In this document: positions 33,903-41,474 of the stretch, one piece after another
How positions within the stretch are numbered: position 1 is the stretch's first letter
Layout: every line of letters begins with the position of its first letter
NCBI GenBank assembly: GCA_049306275.1
Contig: JBAQQB010000044.1
Coordinates: 62,001-126,000, forward strand
Direction: 5' to 3'
Source: JADJTT01 sp049306275
GTDB lineage: Bacteria; Bacteroidota; Bacteroidia; Chitinophagales; Saprospiraceae
Length of the DNA stretch: 64,000 nt
Position numbers and translations under genes: made by a program
Notes under the pieces: generated by a model
The model's database searches: none
What the model was told of the DNA's origin: nothing
The model's input: the letters and a program-made list of their open reading frames with translations, nothing else

Positions 33903-35653
33903 AAATCCTGTTCCTCACCACCTCTTTCAACGGCATGGCGCAGCGCGCATGGCTTGAGCTCGACCGCCTCAACCTCCAGGTCAGGGTCCAGATCGCTACC
34001 GGCCCGGAGGCCATGGAAGCTGCTGCTGCGGCGTTTGCGCCCGACCTGGTCATCGCCCCCTTTCTGAAAGCCAAAATACCGGAAAGCATCTGGAAAAACC
34101 ACACCTGTCTGGTCGTGCACCCCGGCATCCGGGGCGACCGGGGCTCTTCCTCGCTCGACTGGGCTATCCTCAACGAAGAAAAAGAATGGGGCGTCACCAT
34201 CCTGCAGGCCGCCGAGAAAATGGACGCGGGCGATATATGGGCCTGGCGGACTTTTCCCATGCGCCCGGCCAGCAAGGCCTGCCTGTACCGCCACGAGGTC
34301 ACCCAGGTTGCCATGGAGGCCTTGCTCGAAGCCGTAGCCCGTTTTCAGGAACCGGATTTCCGGCCCCAGCCTCTTGACTATTCCGATCCCACCGTCAGGG
34401 GGAATTGGAACCGGCGCACTAGCTCCGATGATTTCCGCTTCTTCTGGACCGACGATACCGCCTCTATCCTCCGCAAAGCCAGGGCGGCCGACAGCGACCC
34501 CGGCCTGCCGGTGGAGTGGTTTGGCAGGCGATTTGCCGGCTTCGCCGGGCACGCCGAGAGCCATTTGCGCGGTACGCCCGGCGCCTTGCTGGCCCAAAGG
34601 CACGGCGCCATTTGCGCCGCCACGGGCGACGGCGCTATTTGGCTGACCCACCTGCGGGAAGAAACGGAAGACGCCGTCAAGCTACCTGCGTTACTGGCCC
34701 TGGGAGAGGCGGCCTCTCACCTGCCCGAGAGCGTCCTCGATCCTTTCCAGCCGATCGAAGGCGAGACCTTCCGGGAAATCTGGTACGAAGAGGAAGGAGC
34801 GGCCGGTTTCCTGCATTTCGACTTCTACAACGGCGCCATGAGCACGGACCAGTGCAGCCGCCTCCTTGCCGCGCTGCGGGAGGCCAAACGCCGCCCCGTA
34901 AAAGTCATCGCCCTGATGGGCGGCCCCGACATCTGGTCGAACGGCATACATCTCAACGTCATCGAAGCGGCGGAGAGCCCGGCAGAGGAGTCCTGGGCCA
35001 ATATCCAGGCCATCGACGACCTGATCCTGGAGATCATCCAATCGCCCAACCACTATATCATCTCCGCCATGCAGGGCAACGCAGGGGCCGGCGGCGTGCC
35101 CATGGCCCTGGCAGCCGACAAGGTGCTGGCTCGCAAGGGCATCGTGCTCAATCCCCACACCCGCAACATGGGTTTGTACGGCTCGGAATACTGGACTTAC
35201 CTGCTGCCGCGCCGCATCGGCACCGAGAAAGCGCGGCAATTCACCGAAGAGTGCCTGCCCTGGGGCGTCGCGCTGGCCAAAGAGATCGGGCTGATCGACG
35301 ATTGTTTCGGTGAAACGGCACAGGAATTTGCCCTTCAGGTAAAACAGATCGCCGGTGAGATCGCGGCTTTGCCCTATTTCGACAAACTGCTGCTGGCCAA
35401 GCGCTTCCAGCGGCGCAAGGACGAAGCCTTCAAACCCCTGGAGGCCTACCGCAGGGAAGAATTGGAGCGGATGCGCCGCAACTTCTTCGACGACGACGAG
35501 GACTACCACTACAAGCGTTATTGCTTCGTGCATAAAATCCAGGAAACCACCCGGGGCCAGCTGGTCGAAGAGCGCGATTGGTACAGCAGCCGCCGGAAAA
35601 TCTACCGGCGGCGCAAGTGGGAATCGGTGGGGTATCGGGGCGAGCAGCCTTAA
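33899..35653 (+). CDS. hypX: HypX (HoxX), CO-ligand synthase for [NiFe] hydrogenase
   Basis: 584 aa from GTG 33899, which overlaps the hypD stop by 4 bp. The N-terminal formyl-THF-hydrolase-like domain starts KILFLTTSFNGMAQRAWLEL and has VVHPGIRGDRGSSSLDWAI. The C-terminal crotonase-like domain has VIALMGGPDIWSNGIHLNVIEAA and ISAMQGNAGAGGVPMALAAD. HypX makes the active-site CO from formyl-THF and is typical of organisms that assemble hydrogenase in the presence of oxygen. Its 3' end overlaps the convergent methyltransferase gene by 4 bp. Confidence 0.95.
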   Translation: MKILFLTTSFNGMAQRAWLELDRLNLQVRVQIATGPEAMEAAAAAFAPDLVIAPFLKAKIPESIWKNHTCLVVHPGIRGDRGSSSLDWAILNEEKEWGVTILQAAEKMDAGDIWAWRTFPMRPASKACLYRHEVTQVAMEALLEAVARFQEPDFRPQPLDYSDPTVRGNWNRRTSSDDFRFFWTDDTASILRKARAADSDPGLPVEWFGRRFAGFAGHAESHLRGTPGALLAQRHGAICAATGDGAIWLTHLREETEDAVKLPALLALGEAASHLPESVLDPFQPIEGETFREIWYEEEGAAGFLHFDFYNGAMSTDQCSRLLAALREAKRRPVKVIALMGGPDIWSNGIHLNVIEAAESPAEESWANIQAIDDLILEIIQSPNHYIISAMQGNAGAGGVPMALAADKVLARKGIVLNPHTRNMGLYGSEYWTYLLPRRIGTEKARQFTEECLPWGVALAKEIGLIDDCFGETAQEFALQVKQIAGEIAALPYFDKLLLAKRFQRRKDEAFKPLEAYRREELERMRRNFFDDDEDYHYKRYCFVHKIQETTRGQLVEERDWYSSRRKIYRRRKWESVGYRGEQP

Positions 35654-36645
35654 ACCGCCTCAACGATCTTCACCGGAGAAGGCGTGTCTATGATCCGGTT
35701 CAGCTTCAGGCCTGCGGCGGCCAGCAGTTCTCCATATTCCGCTTCGGTGCGCTCCGCGCCGCCGATCATCACCTGCATGTGCAGGTCGTAGAACAGCGTA
35801 ATCGCGTCGAATGGCTCCTGCAGGACGTTTTCGACCAGCAGGACCCTTCCGTTTTCCTTAAGCCCTGCCTTGCAGCGCTGAAGGATGCGCACGCTGTTTT
35901 CATCGCTCCAGTCGTGGATGATATGCTTGAGGACCATGCAGTCGGCCGCAGGCACGGACTCGAAGAAATTGCCGGACACTTTGGTCGCGCGGCCGCCGAG
36001 GCCGTCGATCAAATCGCCGTGCATGGCGCTTTCCAGGTCGTAGAGAATACCCTGGGCTTGGGGATTTTTTTCAAGGATGGTTTTCAGCAGGATGCCCTGG
36101 CCGCCGCCCACGTCGCAAATCGTCCGGAAGCCGCTGAAATCATAGGACTGGGCGATGAGGGGGGCGAGCATGGTGGTTCGCACGGTGCTCATGTCGTTGA
36201 AGGGCTTGCCGTATTGCTGGTTTTCATCCAGGTAGTCAAAGAACGGCTTGCCCATGACGTGGTCGAAAGCCGGCGCGCCGTTTTGGAGGGAATGCGCAAA
36301 ATGGTGCCAGCTGTCGCGCCATGGCGGCTCGTTGAGGAACAGGATGGTATTGGCCATGCTGCCGGGCGTGTCTTTCAGGAAAAACTTACCCAGATCGGTC
36401 AGGGAAACCTGCCGGTCTTCCAGCCTGACTACCCCCTTTTTGGCGGCGAAGCGGAGGGTGCGGTAGAGCACCCGCTCGTGCAGGTTGCAGGCGGAGGCCA
36501 GCTCGGTCACGGATTTTGAGCCGCTCCCGATGCTTTCAAATACGTTGAGTTTGGTTAAGTTGTAGGCTACGTGCGCCAGGGCCCAACCAGTAAACAGATC
36601 AAAGGCCTGTTGGGGAACCGGGGTTTGCTTTTTGCTGTCTTCCAT
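35650..36645 (-). CDS. SAM-dependent methyltransferase (O-methyltransferase family 2-like)
   Basis: 331 aa from ATG at 36645. An N-terminal dimerisation/winged-helix part (FDLFTGWALAHVAYNLTKLNVFESI) precedes a Rossmann domain with the AdoMet loop ICDVGGGQGILLKTIL. LKHIIHDWSDENSVRILQRCK and GRVLLVENVL match the O-methyltransferase/CrtF-BchU group. Such enzymes methylate hydroxylated small molecules; the substrate cannot be read from the sequence. It appears to be a single gene, unrelated to its neighbours. Confidence 0.85.
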   Translation of the reverse strand: MEDSKKQTPVPQQAFDLFTGWALAHVAYNLTKLNVFESIGSGSKSVTELASACNLHERVLYRTLRFAAKKGVVRLEDRQVSLTDLGKFFLKDTPGSMANTILFLNEPPWRDSWHHFAHSLQNGAPAFDHVMGKPFFDYLDENQQYGKPFNDMSTVRTTMLAPLIAQSYDFSGFRTICDVGGGQGILLKTILEKNPQAQGILYDLESAMHGDLIDGLGGRATKVSGNFFESVPAADCMVLKHIIHDWSDENSVRILQRCKAGLKENGRVLLVENVLQEPFDAITLFYDLHMQVMIGGAERTEAEYGELLAAAGLKLNRIIDTPSPVKIVEAV

Positions 36646-36737
36646 TTTTTCTGTTTTGAAAATGATAGCGCAAAGATGTGGGGTAAAGGCGCGGAAGGGG
36701 TATAAAAATTGTCGCGCAGGAAATAAAAAACGTCGCT

Positions 36738-37979
36738 TTAGTCCCGGCAAAAGATCATGAAGAAAGCATTCCCGTTATCGGCGAGAAAAGGCTCCTTTCC
36801 TCCACCATAACTTTGACCATCGCTTTTTTCTGAAAACCGCCCATCCGCAAAAATCACGGTCGCCGCCTGGCCCCAGGAGCGCGTTCTGACTTTTCCTTTA
36901 ATGGAATTATCTGGATCGACGTCGATATGTTCTACGAATTCAATGTGCCCATTCTTTTTGTCGTTGGATGCATAAACCAATTTGACATCGCAGCCGCGGG
37001 CCAGCGCATCTGCGGCTTGTTCAATGATTGTTCTGGTCGTTCCGGTGATAATCGAATATTGGTCCTGTGCGGCCAGGGTGACGTCTACGCCCCGTTCTTT
37101 ATAATATTCTGCTATATCTTCCATCGCTGCGCCTCCCTGCGGCCCTGATTTCAATGCTTTGGAGAGTTCTTTCCATTGCCAGGGGTTCACCTGCTCATTC
37201 CCCAGACCCAATTTTGCCAAACAAAGCCCGGTGGCCAGTGTGCTGCATAATCCATTGGAGCTTGTTTTGAAAGGGGTCTTGATAGCGGTCCAATCCATGA
37301 AGGAATGGGTGTCATTATCCTGGCTTCCGTCAAGCGCTTTACTGCATGGGGGATCGGCAAGCAACATACCCGGGACGGTATGAGGGTCGTTTTCCGACGG
37401 GGCGCACAGCAACTCGTTGTATATGGGTGAAAATTCCGGATTTTCGATAGGAGATACCGCCTTGAAGAAATCGGGATGGATGGCGTGCATGATGCCGTCT
37501 CCCAGCATCATGTACATTTGGCCTATGGCAGGGTCCTGGGGGTTGTTCTCCAGCATTTGCTCCAGTTGGCCGGTGAAATGCAGTATGGCGTGCAGCCACT
37601 GGCTGGGCATGGGTTCGGGCAAGACTTCCTGCATTTTATTGATGAACTGGGGGCTCCATTGATTGGTATTGATCGCTTGCTGGGCAGCCGCTTCATCGAA
37701 AAATTCCAGCATTCTGGCAAAGGCCAGGTTGGGGTCCACGCCTCCTGATTCCTGCATGACCCGGTATTGCCAGAGCAGGCCGAGGAAGCCGGTTTCGGCG
37801 TAGTATTGCACGGGGTTATTGATAAAAAACTGATACATCTCCGCCGAGCCACCCGCGAAGTCGAAGTCGCTGAGGGCCGGTTCGGTATAGCAGTCATTAT
37901 TGTCGTCGTTTTCTTTTTTGCAGTATGTAAAGGTCAGAACGCCAATACAGGCAAAGATCAGGCAGCATTTTGTTTTCAT
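36738..37979 (-). CDS. Putative lipoprotein, possible papain-like fold
   Basis: 413 aa. Signal MKTKCCLIFACIGVLTFTYC with a lipobox Cys, then an acidic stretch. The C-terminal half has SSNGLCSTLATGLCLAKLGLG, then KKNGHIEFVEHIDVD, then RTRSWGQAATVIFADG, a Cys...His...Trp order that recalls papain-like or peptidase_C39-type folds, but I do not recognise the family. A CAAAAATA sequence (minus-strand TAnnTTTG) sits at 37996-38003, just upstream of the start. Confidence 0.7.
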   Translation of the reverse strand: MKTKCCLIFACIGVLTFTYCKKENDDNNDCYTEPALSDFDFAGGSAEMYQFFINNPVQYYAETGFLGLLWQYRVMQESGGVDPNLAFARMLEFFDEAAAQQAINTNQWSPQFINKMQEVLPEPMPSQWLHAILHFTGQLEQMLENNPQDPAIGQMYMMLGDGIMHAIHPDFFKAVSPIENPEFSPIYNELLCAPSENDPHTVPGMLLADPPCSKALDGSQDNDTHSFMDWTAIKTPFKTSSNGLCSTLATGLCLAKLGLGNEQVNPWQWKELSKALKSGPQGGAAMEDIAEYYKERGVDVTLAAQDQYSIITGTTRTIIEQAADALARGCDVKLVYASNDKKNGHIEFVEHIDVDPDNSIKGKVRTRSWGQAATVIFADGRFSEKSDGQSYGGGKEPFLADNGNAFFMIFCRD

Positions 37980-38147
37980 GGCAATTACTTTGTAACAAAA
38001 ATAAATTTATTAAGAAATTTAAGTTACAATGAAGTAATAGGTTTAGAGGTAAATTTCTTCCTTCTAAATTTAAGGCTTCCAACTCTTAAATAAAAGCAAA
38101 CCGAAGTCTTTTTTAGAAAAAACGCGAAAGGGAATGCCGTTCAACCG
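37980..38147. other. AT-rich intergenic region after the aromatic operon
   Basis: 168 bp, strongly AT-rich. It separates the last gene of the large minus-strand operon from the lipoprotein gene and probably holds the promoter of the latter. No strong hairpin was found, so termination of the long transcript here is not evident. Confidence 0.4.
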
Positions 38148-39503
38148 CTACCGCATGGCGCTCAACGTTTCGCCGGTCTCTGGCCGCCGCCGCCAGGCGG
38201 TGCGGAGAATTGTGCCTGCCAGGACCAGCAGGGCTGTGGCCAGCACGAGGCCTGATGCGGCAAAAATCCAGAACCAGCTCCGCAGCCCGTTCATCATTTC
38301 CCGGAAATACACCTCGCCGGGGTCCATTTGCCATAATCCCTTTTGAATGCCCGCGATGTTGAGCGAGAGCCAGAAAACGAGCAGGGCGCCCTGAGCCGTC
38401 CGGAAAGAGGCGTTCAGGGTGCGGTTGCCCGCCTGGCATGCCTGGTTTCCCTCACCCAGGAACTCAAAACATGCGGCAAAGAGGATCATGGTGTTGATCC
38501 CGATGGTCGTGCCCATTGCGTGCGCCACGGTCACGTGGGTGCCGTGGGTGTAGAGATTCAGGGCGGGGATGGACATAAGGAGCGCCTGGCTCAGGTTGAG
38601 AAAAACCCACAGGTCGGCTGCCATCAGAAAGCGGTAGGGGAAGTAGTGGTAGTGTTTTTGCGCGTCGGTGAGGCTCGATTTCCAATTGTAGATGATGCGC
38701 AGGAAGATGATCCATTCGGTCATGCTCACCAGATAGCCGGTGTAGCGCACGTATTCGGGAGTGGGCACGGTGTAGATGTGATGGCCCCAGTTGAACATCA
38801 GGTTGAAAAGCCCCAGGAAATACATGGCAAACGCCAGGCGGCTATGCCCCACTTTGGAGTCTTTGCTGATGCGCTCCATGAGGTAGAACGAGACGCCGTA
38901 GATCAGTTGGTTCCATGCGCCCACCGTCGAGCCGTTCACCTTCCATTGTATGGTCATGTCGGTGACGAAGTGCTCCCGGAAATAGGGGAAGAGCCAGAGG
39001 TAATTTTCGGTAAAAGCGAAGAAAAAGAACAGGATGCCAGTCATCCACATCCAGACATAAACAGGCCAGCGGCTGATCATGCGGGCCGCTTTCGCGAAAT
39101 TCACTCCGAATAGAAGCCAGGCCAGCGCGATGGGCAAGGCCCAGGCGGGGCTGAACTCCCAGTACTCCCTGCCGCCGAATCGATGCCCCATATAGGAGAG
39201 GAAAATGCCGCCAATGGCAAAGAGCCAAAGCGCCCATTGGGCCCTTGCAACCGCCGGAGACAGCCGGCCGCCGCTCAGTTGCTGCAACCCGTAGTAGACC
39301 GCCCCGATGGCGCCCAGTAATATCCAGAACATCATGGAGGATACGTGGAAGGGGCGGAGCGCCACAAAGCCGGGATAGGTCCCCCCGTTGGCCGGTGCGA
39401 TGTAATAAATGCTCGACCAGACGCCGAAAATCAAACCTGCGCACAGCAAAATCAGGGCGGTGAGGAAAAAGGGCTTTCCGACAGATGGTTGCATGGTGCT
39501 CAC
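38148..39503 (-). CDS. NorB-like haem-copper protein with altered metal ligands
   Basis: 451 aa, about 12 helices, NorB size. H53 (LRPFHVSSMMFW) and the pair H241-H242 (NWGHHIYTVPTPEY) are kept. The first FeB His, expected 51 residues before the HH pair, is N190 (WKVNGSTVGAW), and the nearby FeB Glu of cNOR is Val. Near the end YTHGTHVTVAHAMG has H328, but the low-spin haem His two residues on is M330. It may therefore be a modified NO reductase or a non-catalytic haem protein. The partner NorC-like cytochrome overlaps it by 4 bp. Last gene of the benzoyl-CoA operon-like run. Confidence 0.85.
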   Translation of the reverse strand: MSTMQPSVGKPFFLTALILLCAGLIFGVWSSIYYIAPANGGTYPGFVALRPFHVSSMMFWILLGAIGAVYYGLQQLSGGRLSPAVARAQWALWLFAIGGIFLSYMGHRFGGREYWEFSPAWALPIALAWLLFGVNFAKAARMISRWPVYVWMWMTGILFFFFAFTENYLWLFPYFREHFVTDMTIQWKVNGSTVGAWNQLIYGVSFYLMERISKDSKVGHSRLAFAMYFLGLFNLMFNWGHHIYTVPTPEYVRYTGYLVSMTEWIIFLRIIYNWKSSLTDAQKHYHYFPYRFLMAADLWVFLNLSQALLMSIPALNLYTHGTHVTVAHAMGTTIGINTMILFAACFEFLGEGNQACQAGNRTLNASFRTAQGALLVFWLSLNIAGIQKGLWQMDPGEVYFREMMNGLRSWFWIFAASGLVLATALLVLAGTILRTAWRRRPETGETLSAMR

Positions 39504-39907
39504 TTCTTTTTGATCATGCCCGAGGGCAGAATGGTGAAATCCCGGGGCGCCGCGGAGCCGCTAGCGTCTGTCGCTTTCAGAAAAGCAATCAAACTGACGG
39601 TCTCCTCCTCGGATATGTTGAAAACCGGCATTGGCGGTACGCCTGCTTTCAAAAATGCCCTGATAACCGGCTCGCCCTTGCCGGGCGCAGAATAGACGTT
39701 GGTAAGGTCGGGCCCCAGGTAGCCGCCCAGTCCGTACAACTGATGACAGCTCTGGCAGTTGTACTTCTGCCACACCAACCGCCCTTCAGCAGCCAGGGCT
39801 GCCTCAGCTTCTCCTCTCTGGGTATCCATGGCAGGCCTGAGATAGATGCTGCCGGAAAAAGCAAGAAAACACAGGCATAGCGACAAAAAAATGGGTAAAG
39901 GCCTCAT
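39500..39907 (-). CDS. NorC-like membrane cytochrome c
   Basis: 135 aa from ATG 39907, which overlaps the hemerythrin stop (ATGA). An N-terminal anchor (MRPLPIFLSLCLCFLAFSGSIYL) precedes one c-type haem site in the NorC signature LVWQKYNCQSCHQLYGLGGYLGPDLTNVYS; the likely Met ligand is in GVPPMPVF. In cNOR the NorC haem passes electrons to NorB. Here it is paired with an atypical NorB-like subunit. Confidence 0.92.
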   Translation of the reverse strand: MRPLPIFLSLCLCFLAFSGSIYLRPAMDTQRGEAEAALAAEGRLVWQKYNCQSCHQLYGLGGYLGPDLTNVYSAPGKGEPVIRAFLKAGVPPMPVFNISEEETVSLIAFLKATDASGSAAPRDFTILPSGMIKKK

Positions 39908-40422
39908 ATCAAACTTTTTTCCCACTCCCGTTTCCGCTCCGCACCCAGGTCGCGGTCGATGTCTTCAAACAGGAAGTAGATGCGTTCCAGGTCTTCCTCG
40001 CCGAACAGAGATTCTGCCATGATGAACAGCTCGTCGTTTTCCACGGCGATGTGGTCGAGCAGCTCTTCCATGTATTGTTCGAGCGCCCGCTGGGCGCCGG
40101 GCCAGTTCTTCTCCCGGATAAGTCCTTCGATATCGGCCACGGTTTCCCGGAACATCTCGTGGTGGTTCTCCAGTTCGTCGAGGATGCCGTCGAGCAGGAA
40201 ATCGGGGTTAGCGCGCAGTTCCCTGAACAGTACGGCTTCTTCCTTGTGGTGGTGGAAGCCGTCGCTGTATTCGCGGAAAAAAGCGATGAGGTTGGAAACG
40301 CGCTCCCGGTAGGCTTCCGGGGCGCTGCCCCAGGTATCGCGCAGCGAAAGGATCGTCTGTTGGGCCGCCCCGATGATTTGGTGCTCGTTCATCAGGGTTT
40401 GCACGGGGTCATTTTTCTTCAT
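39904..40422 (-). CDS. Hemerythrin-domain protein in the aromatic operon
   Basis: 172 aa from ATG 40422, 4 bp after korB. Di-iron ligand pattern: TLMNEHQIIGAAQ, FHHHKEEAVLFREL, ELENHHEMFRET and LLDHIAVENDELFIMAE. Likely O2- or NO-binding or iron-handling. Its place between the oxidoreductase that supplies electrons to benzoyl-CoA reductase and the NorCB-like pair suggests protection of oxygen- and NO-sensitive enzymes (inference). Confidence 0.9.
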   Translation of the reverse strand: MKKNDPVQTLMNEHQIIGAAQQTILSLRDTWGSAPEAYRERVSNLIAFFREYSDGFHHHKEEAVLFRELRANPDFLLDGILDELENHHEMFRETVADIEGLIREKNWPGAQRALEQYMEELLDHIAVENDELFIMAESLFGEEDLERIYFLFEDIDRDLGAERKREWEKSLI

Positions 40423-40426
40423 GGGC

Positions 40427-41470
40427 TTAAACCGGGTTGATCTGCCAGGTGCGGCGCCCTGACAGGATTTTATTAAGGGGAATGCGGCCGCGCTGCTTTT
40501 CGGCTTCGCGCAGCTGCCCCTCCATTTCTTCTTCGTATACCGGGCGCTCTTCCGCGTAGAGCACGCCGAAGGGGAGGGGCATGGGCTGGTCTGGCTTGCC
40601 GAACCTGGAGAGGTTGGCCAGCAGGTGGGCTTTGGTCGCGTCTTTTTCGTCGTGTATCCACAAATCATCGGCAGAGGCGCCTTCGGGGCTCAGGCGCACC
40701 ACGCGCGGAGTGAGCCCGTCGAGCCGGATGCCCTTGTCGTTATCGTTTCCGAAGACGAGAGGCTGGCCCTGTTCCAGCAGGATGGCCTCTTCCTTTTTGG
40801 TCTCCTTGTTGGAGAAGGCGAAGAACGCGCCGTCGTTGAAGATGGGGCAGTTCTGGAGGACCTCCGCGAAGGAGGTTCCCCGGAAGGCGTGCGCCCTGCG
40901 AAGGATGGCTTGCATGTGTTTGGTATCGCGGTCGAGCGTGCGCGCGACGAAAGCGGCGCCCGCCCCCAGGGCCAGGGCCGCCGGGTTGAAAGGCTCTTCG
41001 ATCGATCCGTAGGGCGTGGTTTTTGTCACTTTTCCCCGCTCAGAGGTGGGAGAATACTGCCCTTTGGTGAGGCTGTAAACCTGGTTGTTGAAGACCAGAT
41101 AGTTGAGGTCGAAATTTTTCCGCAGGGTGTGGATGAAGTGGTTGCCGCCGATCGACAGCGAGTCGCCGTCGCCGGAGACGACCCAGACGCTGAGCGCGGG
41201 GTTGGCCATTTTCACGCCCGCCGCGATAGCCGCCGCCCGCCCGTGGATGCCATGGATTCCGTAGGTGTCCATGTAATAGGTGAAACGGGAGGAGCAGCCG
41301 ATACCGGAGATGAAGACGAAGTTTTCTTTCGGTATGCCCAGTTCGGGGAAGATGGTCTGCACCTGCTTGAGGATGGAATAGTCGCCGCATCCCGGGCACC
41401 ATTTCACTTCCTGCGCGGGGGCGAAATCTTTCGGACTGAGGGGCGAGGGGTCGGGAAAGGCGATTTGCAT
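40427..41470 (-). CDS. korB: 2-oxoacid:ferredoxin oxidoreductase beta subunit
   Basis: 347 aa. TPP-binding subunit: VKWCPGCGDYSILKQVQ with cluster-type Cys, GIGCSSRFTYYMDTYGIHGIHGRA, VVSGDGDSLSIGGNHFIHTLR and FNNQVYSLTKGQYSPTSERG. The wording GIHGRA and SPTS is typical of 2-oxoglutarate-type enzymes. In denitrifying aromatic degraders KorAB regenerates reduced ferredoxin for benzoyl-CoA reductase from 2-oxoglutarate. It lies 4 bp downstream of korA. Confidence 0.94.
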   Translation of the reverse strand: MQIAFPDPSPLSPKDFAPAQEVKWCPGCGDYSILKQVQTIFPELGIPKENFVFISGIGCSSRFTYYMDTYGIHGIHGRAAAIAAGVKMANPALSVWVVSGDGDSLSIGGNHFIHTLRKNFDLNYLVFNNQVYSLTKGQYSPTSERGKVTKTTPYGSIEEPFNPAALALGAGAAFVARTLDRDTKHMQAILRRAHAFRGTSFAEVLQNCPIFNDGAFFAFSNKETKKEEAILLEQGQPLVFGNDNDKGIRLDGLTPRVVRLSPEGASADDLWIHDEKDATKAHLLANLSRFGKPDQPMPLPFGVLYAEERPVYEEEMEGQLREAEKQRGRIPLNKILSGRRTWQINPV

Positions 41471-41474
41471 GTCG

